From: Iris pallida
Lineage: Eukaryota; Streptophyta; Magnoliopsida; Asparagales; Iridaceae
NCBI GenBank assembly: GCA_029216955.1
Contig: JANAVB010016200.1
Span: forward strand, 1,974,335-2,038,334
Length of the DNA stretch: 64,000 nucleotides
Direction: 5' to 3'
Within the stretch, counting starts at the first letter, position 1. The number at the start of each line of letters is the position of its first letter. A model generated the notes under the pieces. That model was not told the origin of the DNA, ran no database searches, and worked only from the letters and a program-made list of their open reading frames with translations. A program made the position numbers and the translations under genes. Shown here piece after piece: positions 46,517-60,941 of the stretch.

Positions 46517-49500
46517 AGTTTTTGTGGTAGCCCATGCCGGTCCGTTTTCGCAAATCATACGAACTCGTGATAGTACTTAAGTTAGTCATACTATTGCGAG
46601 CCTGCGACTAGAAAATGCTCATTCACGAGTTAGGGTTAATTCAATTTAAGAGAATAACTAGGACTAGGAGTCCCTTATACAAATTTACTGATGGGTAGTC
46701 TAGGCCATGCAATTTAGATGAGGAGTTATTAATTTTGATAGTTTATCAGATCCTCATTAGTACACCATTACCTCTTGACATGACGATATGGTCCAATGTG
46801 GATAGATTATTCACTTAGTGAGACAGGGCTTCATAGAATTAATGATCTAACCTTAATAAATTGTTCAATTCTTTCTCTTTGCCCTTTAGATATCATCCTC
46901 ATATCTAGTCCGAATTGTCTATTTAGTTTCTACCTTGCCCTAAGAGTTATTATCTTCTGATTATGTTATCCATATACGAGCCTCGAGTTAGTTTTGATTC
47001 AAGTTTTTCTTAAAGGCTTGAATACACATGGAATAGTTAGAATGTTTGTATTTCTTTGTCTTCAGTTATTTCCTCCATGTTTATCTTTTATTTTAAGGGT
47101 TGTGACCGATAGATACCTACGCTTTATCTCAAAGTCAACCTGTGTGAATCTCTAGAAGCTCAGAAATTTTTACAGATATAGTTAAAGGAATGTTAGTTAA
47201 CTCATAATGGCAGGACAGCAGCGCACTGTCGTCATTTATTTGAATTATGGAGACTATAGATTCACTGCAGCCAGCAGCGCACTGGCGAGGCACGATCCCT
47301 AGAGTTGAAATTAGTTTAAAAAAATACGGGTTATAGAGTATGGCTAAAACTATGGCTAGTGGTCCTCTTTGATCGTAGATACCCTTGAGTCAATATTGGA
47401 TAGAGTTAAGAAATGTTCGATTTTGTATCATATCTGAGTTACGAAACTAAGGGTTTACCACAACCAGAGTATACGGGCGAGGCATAATCCTCGGTAAAAT
47501 GACTTTAGATACGACTACAAGTTTAGGATACTATGGAGGATATGACAATGCCATATATGTCCCATAAGATCCAAAGCCAATACTAGTGGAAGTTCTGCAA
47601 GTTGGGTGGCATGTCTCCCAACCTAGCATTCCGTGGTCCTTGTGATCTATTGACGAAGAAATTGATTGACACTAATAGGGTTACCTAGAGTATAGAATTC
47701 ATAAGTCCATAAACCATTAGTCGACCAAGACCTTAGGGACAAGAAAATAGCAGAAAGAATATGTAAACAAGAACACCAAATAAGGTTTTGATTCTCTCAA
47801 AACTCGAACTACTTGTGCCTCCTTTCAAAAATCTTGTATACTTGTATTTTTGACTATCTTGACCAATGCTGCTATTACAGCCTAGTTTTGCAAGCTTACT
47901 CTTTTATCGAGCTTGATTCAAGACATATGTTTAGTGGGGACGCCTACTAACATATTGTCTAATCATAATCGATGTATTACGGTCTGATCAACCGTAGTGC
48001 ACTCGGTTCGCTCTCTTTTTTATTATCCTACGTGGATTGAGATATCGAGGTATCCATGATCTCATCCGCTACTGCATTGACAATTCCTCTTGAATTATAC
48101 GTTCGCCTTTGAATCACGTAATTGAATTCAGTAACATCTCCCTTGAACTCTTATTGTTTTTGTCTTTCACTGATTTGGAAAGACGAAAGCTCATAATTGG
48201 TAGAGAGATACAGAGTATCCCCATAGCTATGATAGTTGTATAAACAAGTATAGCTACTATCGGCCAGCCATGTGATTGAGTTATTCGTCCTCTCGACCCT
48301 CAAACTACTATTGGGACCTTCTAGCCATCTGAATTTGAGAATGATTAGGGTTTTACCCTTAGTCGAAGTGCCAACCCAGGAGACTATCTATTTTCAAGAA
48401 ATAATTTATTATGAGTCTCTAAATATTTTTCTTGAATATTGCCTTAACTAGAAATCCTTATGCCTTGACTCAACCGTTCCTCGACCAAGCCCACAGTTTA
48501 GACATGAGATGAATAGACAAGGGTAAGGACAATCATTTATCGTGACTATGGTAGACACTCATCCCGAGATTGGTTTTCAACAAATATTACCCTAGTTATG
48601 TAAATTTTGATATTAAGACCTAACTAGTGTTAGAACACCATAGTCCCTAGCTTAGCCAATACCATAGCTTAAATATCCTATCATATTATGATCTACCAGT
48701 TGTCAACAGCAATACATGATCACTACAACTCTTGTGACAATAGTCTGGCAGGCTTGACACCAATAGAGAATTCACAACTCAGATGTTAGAATTTTTTTCA
48801 TGTGCCTTAGAGTTGGTTACCCCGACGATAACTCTTGTATATTGTGGACGAGTAGATCATCCTATTTTATCGACCATGTATCATTGTACACACTCATTTT
48901 CTATCTATTGAGGAACGATCCTTGACTTGACTTATAACTACCGTACCCCGTTACGCCATGCCTTATTCTTTATTAACAAGAGTCGAGGTACAATATTCGG
49001 ACCTTAGAATTCTTCTAACCTCATTATTCCTAAAACCATGTCCTAGCTTCTAAGGTGAGTAGACTGTAAGCCTTCTAAAATTTTGGGATATACGAGGATT
49101 TTTGATTTATTAGAATGATTTCCATTAGGATGATAATTAGTGCCCATGGACTCCCACTTTCTATTTAGATCATTTTGTGTTACCGACCGTGTCATTAATA
49201 TTCGGAGCACGAGACCAGCTGTTACCTTCCAACAAATTTTATATGCAAGATATAGACGAGTCTACTTTCATCTAGGTATATCATGTTCCACTCAAACACG
49301 TCCCCTTGTACTCTATTTTTATGGTACGACTTTCAGGTCAAAAGGACTAGCTATAACACTTACCATAATACCGGTATACTTTCCGACTTCCATTAGAGCC
49401 TCAACCTCGACTCAAACCTTGCAACCCAATATATGGTGGTGATCTACTCGAAGCCCACTACGCACATGTCACTAGTGTGCCACTCAATTGTGTCTTCTCG

Positions 49501-50551
49501 TGCTACTTAAACACAAAAGGTCACCGAAGGCGCATTTGGGGCTTTAAAGACCGAGCTAACCAATCTGACTAGCAACTAGCTCAACCACTTGGGTTAAAAC
49601 TTATGCTAGGTTACCCTAACCTAGTAGAAATAGTTTTATCATTAGGATCTTGACCAGTCAATAGAGACTGAAATCTGAGGTTCATCCAACCAACGATTGA
49701 TGTCCAATCAGGAACCCATTAAGACCCAGTAAAACCCATCCATACAAACCACCATTTTTGGAATATATAAAACCGAACTATTTGAAATAGGTCCCTATAC
49801 CTACTATGTAGTCCCCACCTCTTAGAATGTGAAGTCATTTGTAACACTTATTTCATCTACCTAGAAGTCGCGATACGATCTTGTATTGCATTTATATCCC
49901 TTATTGTGTGTTTAAATAACCACGAAAAAGATCACAATCTTGATTTTCCAAATTTTGTTCTATTATGGGATCTTGTTTAGAGTAAACTTTGAGAACGAAA
50001 CTTCTGTATTGCACGGATTGCAAGCCCTCTGAGAAACGAAGGATTTTTAGACTTAGCAAGTGACTGGACTAGAGTAGCCCAATCTAGCAAATAAGTCAAT
50101 GGTTCATAGACTTTTATTCTATCTGCATCATTGGATACTCTCTGCCGCTCTGAAAACTTCATAATTGCTTTCGATTATTCTTTCTTATCTTCATGTCCTT
50201 CCTATTGCAGAGCGACGAATGGTCATGCTTATTAGAATTTACCAATATTTCTTAGCTACTTGTGTAAATTTGTTGCTTGTTAAATTTTAGATTGCTTGAT
50301 AGATAAGAGAGGATTATAGATGCCATATACAGTAGATACCTATTGGTAGCAATTTTAGCAATTAGTTGGATGATTATAAAGTTTTAGCGGCATAAAATTT
50401 GAGGGAGTAGTGTGACCAAAGGTGGGTAGAAACTCTCGAGGATTCGTAGTACGAAAGGACCAGGAGAGTAGATGATAGTGTCTTCTATCATAAGCTGATG
50501 GACTCTTCCCTTAAATTTTGATGACGAAATTATTTTTAAGGTGGGTAGATT
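46517..50551 (+). other. Non-coding internal region of element E
   Basis: Leader begins AGTTTTTGTGGTAGCCC. No frame above about 100 codons; none of the retroelement motifs (CCHC, DTGA, xxDD, HHCC) were found by eye in any frame. Ends with the Tekay-type junction and purine tract. Confidence 0.7.
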
Positions 50552-51149
50552 TGTAATCCCTCTTCCCGAAGTTTTGATAATATATTATTTATTTATTTAT
50601 TTGAATTAAATGGTGAATTTTAGAATTTTTATAAATAATTACTTAGTTAATTATTATGGTAGATGACTTTAGCCATGGTGGAGTTTTAGAGTACAAGATG
50701 ACTAGAAATCGTTGCACGGGCAGTGCGATGTGCTTTGACTAGTGTATTAGCCCTGGTAGGGAAGGCCCGGTCGTGAGTGTATCCTAACTAGAAAAACCAG
50801 GCCAAGTTGCGTCTTAACCCTTACCGAAGATTTATTTATTTGTTAATTATATTATTGAGTTTTAGGAAAATCGGTTATACCATTTTAACCCGGACTGGAC
50901 CCGAACTGAGCCCGAGCTCATGTAGTCATGCGGCACGTCCAATGACATTCGTGTTGATGGAATTTGGTATAAGAGTGTTGTATTTCGTTTTAATGATTTA
51001 ATGAATATTTTCTAGTATTCGTAATTAAATATTATAATTATCATTATTAGTTGATATTCAGTGACAATTTTATAAAGTAGGTCCTTGTATATTTTGGGAT
51101 TATTAGATTGTACGTAATGGTATATACCATTATGATTTATTGAATTTTG

Positions 51150-51199
<50 letters not shown>

Positions 51200-51339
51200 G
51201 AGGTTATTATTTATATAGAATTTTCTAATATTGAATATATGTTCGTTATCAAATAAATATTATTATATAGGGTCATATTTATACAAATAGGCTCGATACT
51301 AGGAATAGATGCTATTGGGAGTTATTTAAATTTTATGGA

Positions 51340-51621
<282 letters not shown>

Positions 51622-53102
51622 AAATCAAATCTAACCCAAAGCAGCTGTAACCGAGCTTAATCAGAGCCCAAACCCGAGAGCAGGGGGGTCTCATATATAT
51701 GGTTACATATATAACAGTCCGCGTGAGGAGAATTCGTTAAAAACCCTAAGTCCACAACTCACGCTCAGCCTTCATCTTTCCTGCGCGCACTCCCAGTCGT
51801 CGCGCGCCGCCAGGAGCCGCCGCCGGCCACCGTCGTACCGCCGCAACAGGGCCACACGTGCGCACGCACAGGCAGATTCAACAGCAGCAGTAACAAGGCG
51901 AAGGGATGATTTCGATAAGCGATAACTCAATGATCGTTCGATCGTTTCGTGTTCCGTAAACTCTGGTAGGATCACTATATAACCATCTTTAATTCCTATT
52001 GTTTAGTTCAAATTCTAGTGACCCAAAACTCGAGAGAAATCGAGTTGAAGTTGCCGAGAACCTGTCGAACAGGACACGTGAACCAGTCCAACTACTCTAG
52101 TTCGCGGCCAGTTTTCTCCCAAACCATCCACAATTTCGAAAATCTATTTGAAGGCATTTATTGACAACATGTAGGACATAAAAACCCTACTTTTAGTTTT
52201 AATGTTAGTCCTTTAAACAGCGACAGAAATCGGCTTGAAAATCGTGAAAAAAATGTTTTTAAAATTGTAAAATATTGAAAAACTCTTCGATACGACGTGC
52301 GTTCCGCCAATCCGGGCGACATGGTCGCGAACCAAAAGTATTGAAAGGTGCGTAACGGCTTCGTGGACGTGTGGGCTTTGACGGAATTCAAATTCATCGC
52401 GCGTATGCGACGAATTTGATGCGTATCCGTCGAAATTCACCGTATCGGCCTCTGAACAAATTTTCTAATTACTTTGTGCATGCTCATCAGATCGAGACAA
52501 AACTTATGCCAGCAGGACAGTATTATTTTTTTGGTCATGTATGCTAAGTTTGGTCCGATTCTGAGACAGTTGATTGGATCGCCGTTTTGCGGGCCCTACG
52601 GTCCGATTCAACGGGCAATTTTGTGCACGGTCCGCCAGAATCCAACATTGGATATACGGTTGGGTTCGTATCATCAAAACGAATTTGTAGATATATAGTT
52701 TGATGACTTTAGAGACCACTGACTCTGGCACACTTTTCGGTGCAAAGTGGGTCCTACGCGGATACCGTTTTGACCTGAAATTACCGTTTTGCTCCTGTGT
52801 CCAGAATTGGACTTAAGGACAGACAATCCTAGCTAATTTGACTATTCTGAGAATATTGGTAATGTCTATTTCAGCATCTGGAGACTGTTGTACGAGTTTT
52901 GACTATTGTGGCATACTGAGTGGTTTGGATTATCGGTTTCACCAGCAAAGGACCACAGGCGAGTACAGTTTATTATTTGTTTTTAGTATTGATCTTTACT
53001 ATGCATCATTGTTAGTCGATAGAGATGTGATTTCAGTCTTTACGTTGATTTTATTCTTTGCGGTGTCGGGAAAAGTGAAGTACCAAAGATATGTGATCTG
53101 AC

Positions 53103-53290
53103 CTTAGACAGTGTAGACAGTAATTTCTATTACATTATTTAGTGTAGACAGTGTAACTTTATACAGTGTAGACAGTGTAACTTTATGCAGTGTAGACAGT
53201 GTAGACAGTAATTTCTATTGCATATTTCAATGTAGACAGTGTAACTTTATACAGTATAGACAGTGTAACTTTAGACAGTGTAGACAGTGT
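53103..53290 (+). repeat. About 21-bp tandem repeats in 3' LTR of E
   Basis: Same AGACAGTGTAACTTTATACAG-type units as at 45826-45990, with a slightly different arrangement. Confidence 0.9.
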
Positions 53291-53811
53291 CGTGTAATTA
53301 TTCTGAAACCGATCACATATCAAAGGTATTTCAGTTTGTCAGTCGGTGAGTATTTCCTATTTTTTATTTACTGTTTCAGTATTTAGTTTATTCTGTTTTT
53401 CTTCATTTATTTTATGGATCATATGTCTAAAGGCTAACCTCTGTTGTATAGTCATTTTCATATATTGAAACTGCATTCAGTGAATTGTACTCATTCCATT
53501 CCTGACTGAAAACTAATATTTTTCAGGTTAGCCGTGGATTCACTTAGCATTGGGAGTTACGGGTGTACTTGCAGACGAAAAGCTTAGAGACTAGCTAGAT
53601 AGATGAGTTGTAGTCATTCCAATATTGTACGAGTTTATATTTTTCTGCAAATGTAAAACTGGTGAATATTGTAAGTTAAATTAGTTTTGTGAATGAGCAT
53701 TTTTATTTATTTGATCATCATGGCCGTGACAGCGTTCTACCGTCGACTCTGCGGCGTAGGCTGGCTTGGACACGTCTCGTATCCCGAAAAAAATGGGTAC
53801 GGGTCGTGACA

Positions 53812-56800
53812 GACTCCCTGGCTGAATCTTACACTAAGAAGACCAGTGCCAGAGAGATATGGGAGTCTCTGGAAAAACTGTATGAAGATGACAAGAATAG
53901 GAGTAAGATATTCATCGTTGAGAAATATCACAAGTGGCTCTTTGAAGACGAAAAGACGATGCTGCCTCAGGTGAAGAAATTTCTAAAGCTGCGTCAGAAA
54001 TTAGAAGATGAGGGGATGCCCCTCAACGACAAGTTCGTTGTTGGAGGGATCGTCTCAAAGCTCTCCGCTGGTTGGAGCAAATTCTATGCGAATATGTATA
54101 GGAAGAAAATGGAGATCAATCTAGAAGATCTCCTACAAAAAATTTATGTTAAGTACGAGATGAGGGCTCAACTGAAGGTAGACGCTCCCTCAAAACAGAT
54201 GTCTAATGTCAAGTTAGTCCACACGAAGGAATTCAAAAGAAAGCAGGCGGCTTCCCACAACAAGAAGAAGGACCTCCGTGATCTAAAAGTGAAGGAGACT
54301 TCCTTCAAACAACATTAGCCAAAGTCTAAAGTGACTTTCTTTAACTGTGGCAAGAAGAGCCACTACAAGAGTGAATGCAGATCCAAGCCTAAGCAATCAG
54401 AGCAAGGTGATCCTAGTAAGGTTTTCATGGTTACTAATATAATTGCTATGATTGTTCAGGTCTCTGCGGTGGAGGCTGACTCTGACTGGTGGGTAGACAC
54501 TGGTGCCACCTGTCATGTCAGCTCAAGCAAGGAATGGTTCACCACATATATACCAACTTTTGAAAGTGTTATGGTGGCGAACCAGGCACAAGCTGAAGTA
54601 CAAGGGATCGGAATGGTGGTGTTGAAGCTGACTTCAGGGAAGTCTCTGACGCTTCACGACGTCAATCATGTTCCTGCTATTGCAAAGAACCTGATCTCTG
54701 GAGGCCTACTCTGCAAAGCAGGCCTAATAATGGACATCAATGTTGTCTAGATGGTGATGTCCATAAAAGGAACATACGTCGAAAAAGCATTTTATACGAG
54801 AGGAATGTTTAAACTTTAGCTTGTAAATCAGTCTAATGTAATTATTGCAATCGCTCATTTTGCTTTTACTCATGAGTTGTGGCATAATAGAGTAGGACAT
54901 GCTCATTGTAAAAGAATAAACAAAATGTCTAGTCTAGGTCTTATCTCCAAATGTGGGGATAAGGTAGAGAAATGTGAAGTATATGCTCAGACGAAGATCA
55001 CAAGAAAACCCTTTTCTCGGGTTAATCGGAGCATAGATCTTCTAGAGTTGGTATACTCTGATATCTGTGACTTCAAACAATTCTCTAAAAAGTCGCAATA
55101 AAGTATTTCATAACCTTCATCGATGACTTCTCAAAATACGCATTCGTCTACTTGCTAAAGTCTAAAGACGAAGCGTTCGAGAAGTTCAAAGAGTTCAGGA
55201 CCAAGGCTGAACGGCAAACTGGACAACAACTCAAGAGAATAAGAAGTAATCGAGATGGAGAGTATCGCTCTCATGAATTCGTATCGTTCTGCAAAGAACA
55301 TGGAATCATCAACGAGACTACTAGTCCGTATTCTCCTCAATCAAACGAAATAGCAGAAAGAAAGAACAGAACATTGACAGAAATAATAAACTCAATGTCG
55401 TTGACTGCGGGTCTTCCAAAATGCTACTAGGGAGAAGCTGCATTGATGGTCACTTTGATTCTGAATAGAGTGTCGCATGCAACTTCGGACGTCACTCCTC
55501 GTGAACTCCTGTTCAAAGTCAGACCTAACTTGAATAGCATTCGAGTGTAGGAGTGTCTGGCATATGTAAAGCTGCCAGATCTGAAGATTCAGAAGCTCGG
55601 GACAAGGACTACGAAGATGATCTTCTTGGGTTATGACGAGAAGAGTAATACTCGAAGATTTCTTAATATTGAATCAAATCATATCATTGAATCTCGCGAT
55701 GCAAAATATTTTGAAAATAAATTTGTAAGGCACAAAAATATTATTCTTGCATATATTCCTGAGAATAATGAGGGTGCACAGGAAATTGAAGTTTCCAATA
55801 AGAACGTAGCCCAAGAAGAAGGTGTTATTACAGAAACAACTGTTGAACCAGAACTCGTTGAGCCGTCAGTTAAGCAAATGAGGAGACCGAAGGACTTCGA
55901 AAATGACTTTATCAAATATCATGTGGAAGCAGATCCGTTTATCTATGATGAGGCGATGAAGACCAGAGAGTTGTATTCTGGAAAGAGGCGATAGACAATA
56001 AAATTGATTCAATCACCTCTAATAACACTTAGGTATTGGTTGATCTTCCTGAAGGAGCGAAATCCATCGAATGCAAATGGATCTTCAAGAAGAAGATGAA
56101 AGCAAATGGAACTATTGATAAGTTCAAGGCTAAGCTAGTAGCCAAGGGATTTTCTCAGAAGCAGGGGATCGACTACTTTGACACATATGCTCCAGTAGTT
56201 CAGATGACCACCATCAGAATGTTAAGTTCTCTCGTAGCAATACATAAGTTGGTGATACATCAGATGGATATAAAAATAGCTTTCCTGAATGACGAGCTGA
56301 CCGAAGAGAATTATATGCAACTCGTCAAGGATCTTGAAGACAAAGTCTTCAAGTTGGTGAAATCCTTGTACGGTCTTAAACAGGCTCAAAAAATATGGCA
56401 TGAAAAGTTTGACAAGATCATAAGGTCAAATGGCTACAGCGTCGGCGAGACAGACTAGTGTATTTACACGAAGTTTGCTGATGGAAGAGGTGTAATCGTT
56501 TGTCTGTATATGGACGACATGCTGATCCTAGGTACGGATATGGGCTGTGTCACGAAGACAAAAAAGTTATCTCGACCAAGTTCAGTATGAAAGACTTGGA
56601 GGAAGTTGATGTGAGCTTAGGCATCAAGATCATCCAGACAGACACTGGACTAGCGCTGTCACGGTCTCATTATATTGAGAAGATGATTACACGCTACGGA
56701 TATCAGGATCTTCCAATGATCGATACACCTTACAGGTGTGATCTGAAGCTGAAGTCTAATTTGAGGAAAAGCATCAGACAGCTGGAGTATACAAGCATCA

Positions 56801-57453
56801 TCGAGTTTGATGTATGCTACTACTTCCACTAGGCCTGACATAGCTTTCGTCATGAAAATGCTGAGTCGATTCACGAGTAACCCAGGCATTGAGCACTAGA
56901 AAGCTGTGAAACGGTTAATTGGATATCTCAAGAAGACTCGGACATATGCACTATACTACAGCGGAGATCCGTACGTAGTAGAAGGCTTCAGTGATGTCAG
57001 CTGGTGCTCAGAGTTGAAGAGCGAGATATCCACAGGTGGATTTATTTTCACAATGGGTGGAGCTGCTATATCGTGAAAGTCGAAGAAGCAGACTATATGC
57101 TCTCTCGTTCCTCCATAGAATCTGAGTTCTTTGCACTTGACTCCACAGCAGAAGAAGCAGAATAGCTTTGGGAGCTCATGTATGATCTTTTAGTGGTTGG
57201 AGCGCAGATACTAGCAATTTCGATATACTGCGACAACCAGGCGACTGCGGCGGTGGCATCAAATGACCTCTTCAACGGGAAGAAGAGAACTATGCAGTTA
57301 AAGCACAGGACAGTGCACGATCTCATCAAGAGAGGTGTCATTGCAGTGATTAATGTTCAAAGTCAGGAGAACCTGGCGGATCCGTTCACAAACGGCCTCA
57401 AGCGCCAGCTGGTCGAAGACACAGCTTGTAAAATAGGCTTGAAGATATTCTGA
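53812..57453 (+). pseudogene. Copia gag (second part) and pol, inactivated
   Basis: Gag continues to about 54318 (LEKLYEDDKN, LPQVKKFLKLRQKLEDEGMP). A zinc knuckle at about 54337 reads FFNCGKKSHYKSEC, its first Cys replaced by Phe. Protease DTGA is at 54495-54506. A GAG-pre-integrase block, LWHNRVGHAHCKRIN, starts near 54886. Integrase core about 55090-55560 (FIDDFSKYAF, then SPYSPQSNEIAERKNRT). RT from 56036 (CKWIFKKKMKANG, QMDIKIAFLND) with catalytic YMDD at 56507-56518. RNase H ends with CDNQATAAVA and ends at 57453. Frames change at about 55100, 55990 and 56500, and there are stops in each part, many at sites where Trp is expected (CYWGEA near 55430; HWKAV near 56898). The domain order integrase before RT marks it as copia. 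Confidence 0.93.
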
Positions 57454-58507
57454 TATTGTGTTATTGTAATCCTACCATAAAATTTTATGTTAGTAATTCA
57501 AAGAAAAATCTACTAGGCATCTAACTTTGGTTCAAGGGAGGACCACTAACTGAAAAATATCAGGAACAGTGGGTACATGTCCTCTGTGGCATGGAAAGGA
57601 TACGGACCTACAACTACTATTGTCTACTATATGTTTTCTGCGGAGAACGGATCCTGTGTGAGGATGGCTTAAATGCCTTAATGAGTTCTCAGGTAGAGTG
57701 AATGTTTGTTGTGCTTTACAGGAAGCACGGTAGCATAGCACTATAAGGAGTATAACTCCATGCTACAGTAGGGTGACTCCACCATGAGGTTCCCAAGTAG
57801 GGGTAATGCATCGGCTTTATGAGCCAAGTCACAGCGGTGTAGCACCGCAAATAGGCAGATAGCCTAATGTTGTATGATAAAATTAAAGAGTTGTAGACAC
57901 TAAAAAGGAGACGATGTTCTCATGTTACAGTGGCACGACACTACGAAGAGGTACCCAGATAGGGGTAAAGTCTCGGCCTTGCAAGCCATGTCGTCGTGGC
58001 GTAACCGCAAAGAAGCGAAAGGCTTCATGCTGGGTAGTTTGGCACTACAGAGAGGCTTGTGACCTCATGCTATAGTAGTATACACTATGATGAGGTTTTC
58101 GGGTGGGGTAATGTCTCGGCTTTATGCCATGTCATAGCAACGTAGCACTGCAAGGAAGCGCAAGGCTTCATGTCATGTCTCTTAATAAAGAAATCACCTA
58201 GAGTGTATGAACAAAGATAGCATGTCGTCTCTTGAGGGTAAACTTGTAGATGCCGAAAATACATACACCAAAATCAGGCTGGCACAGGGCCTTTAATGTG
58301 CAGCCAAAGCACATGTGACTACATTATGTGAGTGAGAAGAATTGCAGCTATGGTACAGAATTCAAGGCCTAGTCCATTCTTGTATTATAGTCTATTGTTT
58401 GAACCATGCGAGAAGATTTAAGTCGTCAGCAACATCTATCCTAATGTATGATGGACAGTTACTATAGGGAACATGCATACCCATATATATGGAGATATGT
58501 GGAGGAT
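57454..58507 (+). other. Copia 3' untranslated region with diverged tandem repeats
   Basis: About 1 kb between RNase H and the 3' LTR, unusually long for copia. Three diverged units of about 150 bp start near 57739, 57896 and 58041. Each has the order 'catgctacagtag', 'ggggtaatgtctcggctt', 'cgtagcaccgcaa', 'gcgcaaggcttcatg' or variants. Confidence 0.75.
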
Positions 58508-59560
58508 TGTTGGTGTTTGGACTTGAACACTAGAATAAATAGTCCCACATTGTCTAGGCCAAATGGGTGGTATCTCCATATACAGCTTTGCTTGTATGGA
58601 GAGAAGCACATGAGGTGTGGAGTGGCACATGGTGCCATGTGGGAGTGTTTTTCTAGTGGAAAAAAAAGGCTAACTCAACAACGAAGCCCATTGAACATCA
58701 AGGATGATCACGACTAAATCATGCACTCATATCTTCTCATGAATTTGGACCATGTTTGCATGGACCTCAGACGTAATGTGGTATTTTGTTGGCGCACTTT
58801 GCACTTTGCCCGGTGGCACGGCAGTTAGCACGGCCTGATGGCGCTGCCAGTTGGCGCGGCAGTTGGCGTAGTAGTTTGTGCGCAGTGCGTGCGTGCGTTG
58901 TGCGCGATTGTGCGCGAGTGCTCAAGTGCGCGCTCTACGCGCAGTCGGTGCAGATAGCACGTGTTATGCGCCAATTAGCGCAATCGTGTATGTCCATGAT
59001 CTGAACAGTTACGAAACGGTTCCTACTTTCACGGGCACTTCCTGAACGTTTCATACACTGGGCGGTTACTGGATAGGCAGTATATATATGTTCCTCTGTT
59101 CTCTCTCATTCTGCAGAGGTTGATTCTACTTACGAAATCCAAATAGCAGAGAAGAGAGGAACATAGACAGAGGGTTCAGCACCATCCGAGGAGTCAGAAG
59201 AGCAGAGTGTTCCATAGTTCATCTCTGAATTTGCTGGTTCCTGGAAGCTGTTCGTGTGGGACGAATCTAGCTTTGAGCTCCGGTGATCAGTCACCCAGCA
59301 GGACTTATTTTCTGTTATGTTCGTTCTTTCCTTCCGTTCTTCTATTCTTCTCTTGGAACTCGTTCTAAACGAATTCATATCTGATCTAATCAGATAGTTT
59401 CTGTAGGCTTTCGCTGCTGGCTACGAATTCTTTTGTGCATCCTTCGAAGTGTCACATTTGATTTCGTCTATCAGAATCCTCCGGGATCTCTGTTGTGCAC
59501 CTTCCTTGAAGTGTTGCAAAAAAATAGTTTTTTATCTTAAATCCACGTTCCGGAATAATA
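58508..59560 (+). repeat. 3' LTR of the copia element (1,053 bp)
   Basis: TGTTGGTGTTTGG ... GGAATAATA; matches 42193-43191 along its length. The last bases differ from the TG...CA rule (ATA instead of ACA). Confidence 0.92.
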
Positions 59561-59565
59561 GATCA

Positions 59566-60941
59566 AACATAATGTTGGAGGTAACTATACAGACTAGCCT
59601 CAAAGGCGAGGTTGCGACATGTCCAAGATGGAGCAAGATGTGTGTGGTTTGGCATCCATCCAGTAGTGGTGATGCGGATGAACGTGTTGGTTGATTTTGT
59701 GGTCGAATGGATCTAGATAATTAAATGTTGGATGATTGGATCTCCTCGCTCAAGTTTGTGACGATGTAGTTGGCAGTTTAGTCACACATGTAAGCATGAG
59801 GTATAATATAATTTGAATGGTCCAGGCCAACTTCAAGTCCAATACCATACCATATGGATAAACTCAGATTTGGTCCACATATTCCCTATTTCTGCCATAA
59901 TATTTAAGTATGAACTTTGGACTCAAAACACACTGATTTATTATGTTTATACCTAATACTCTAAAGTGGAGGAAAAATTGATTATATCATGGACATGCAA
60001 GGATGGAGATCGAGCTGAAGATTAACAAAGGCCCTTTGGTAACATGGAAGAAAATCTTGAGTCGACTTCTTCCTCAAGGAGTCTATTTTCCTAGAGCGAT
60101 ATAGCAAGGATGTCGCCACCAGCGCTATCTTTAACGTCACCCCGACCTCTAAATTGAGATTGTTCCCTATATTCAAACCGTTACGTTTCGTGATTTACAA
60201 CCTATGACCCTTTTCTTGGGGGATTCTTTTGATCCGAGTATAGGGAGTCTTTTGCTTAGATTTTTTTAGACGGTGTCATGCGCAACGCTCGAAGCTTTTT
60301 GTGTACACTGCATTATATGTATTTTGGACCCACTGTCCTCCAACTCCTACCATAAATAGAAAAAATAACGCGCTCACGTGGTGGCTCGATCCACTGATCT
60401 TCCACCACCAAGCTAGAGGTTTTATGACTCTTTCTGCTGACCACAAGGGTCACTCGGATTGGCCTTTTGATTAGTGACTACATTTACATCTTTTGTTCCA
60501 TATGATGTCTGTGATGGACCGCTCTTACTATGGGCAACGACCGACTCTTAGTCCTACATTTGTGACAAGGAGCAATAATGGCTACTTCTTGGATCTTCTC
60601 AAGTGCATCTTTCATGGCCTAGTTTTATCAAAAGAAAATTAAATTACACATCCTTAGTAATCAGTTGGGAATTTTTACTGTTTGTAAGTTAGCCATACTC
60701 CCAAGTCTCAACTAACAAAAGGACATCCTCAAAACCTAGTTTAACCAATTTAAGAACATGCCATGCCCAAAACCTACTTAAGCAATTTAAATAACAAACT
60801 TCTTTTCCCATTTGTCATTGCTGATCGCCATGTTATTTTGATTGAGGTATGAGTACAGAAAGAAAGAAGACGTTTTCGGATCAATCTTTACTCTACATTC
60901 ATCACTTGTATGTATTCATATACAAATCTGATAGGTACTTG
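59566..60941. other. Intergenic stretch without recognised features
   Basis: Host-side sequence right of the copia TSD. No open frame with recognisable content on either strand, no terminal repeats seen. Confidence 0.5.

Noticed and set aside
49140..49442. 100-codon frame in element E
   Set aside because: No similarity to gag/pol motifs or other families, and it sits in decayed internal sequence.
59982..60176. 64-codon minus-strand frame in the intergenic stretch
   Set aside because: No recognisable features; length expected by chance.
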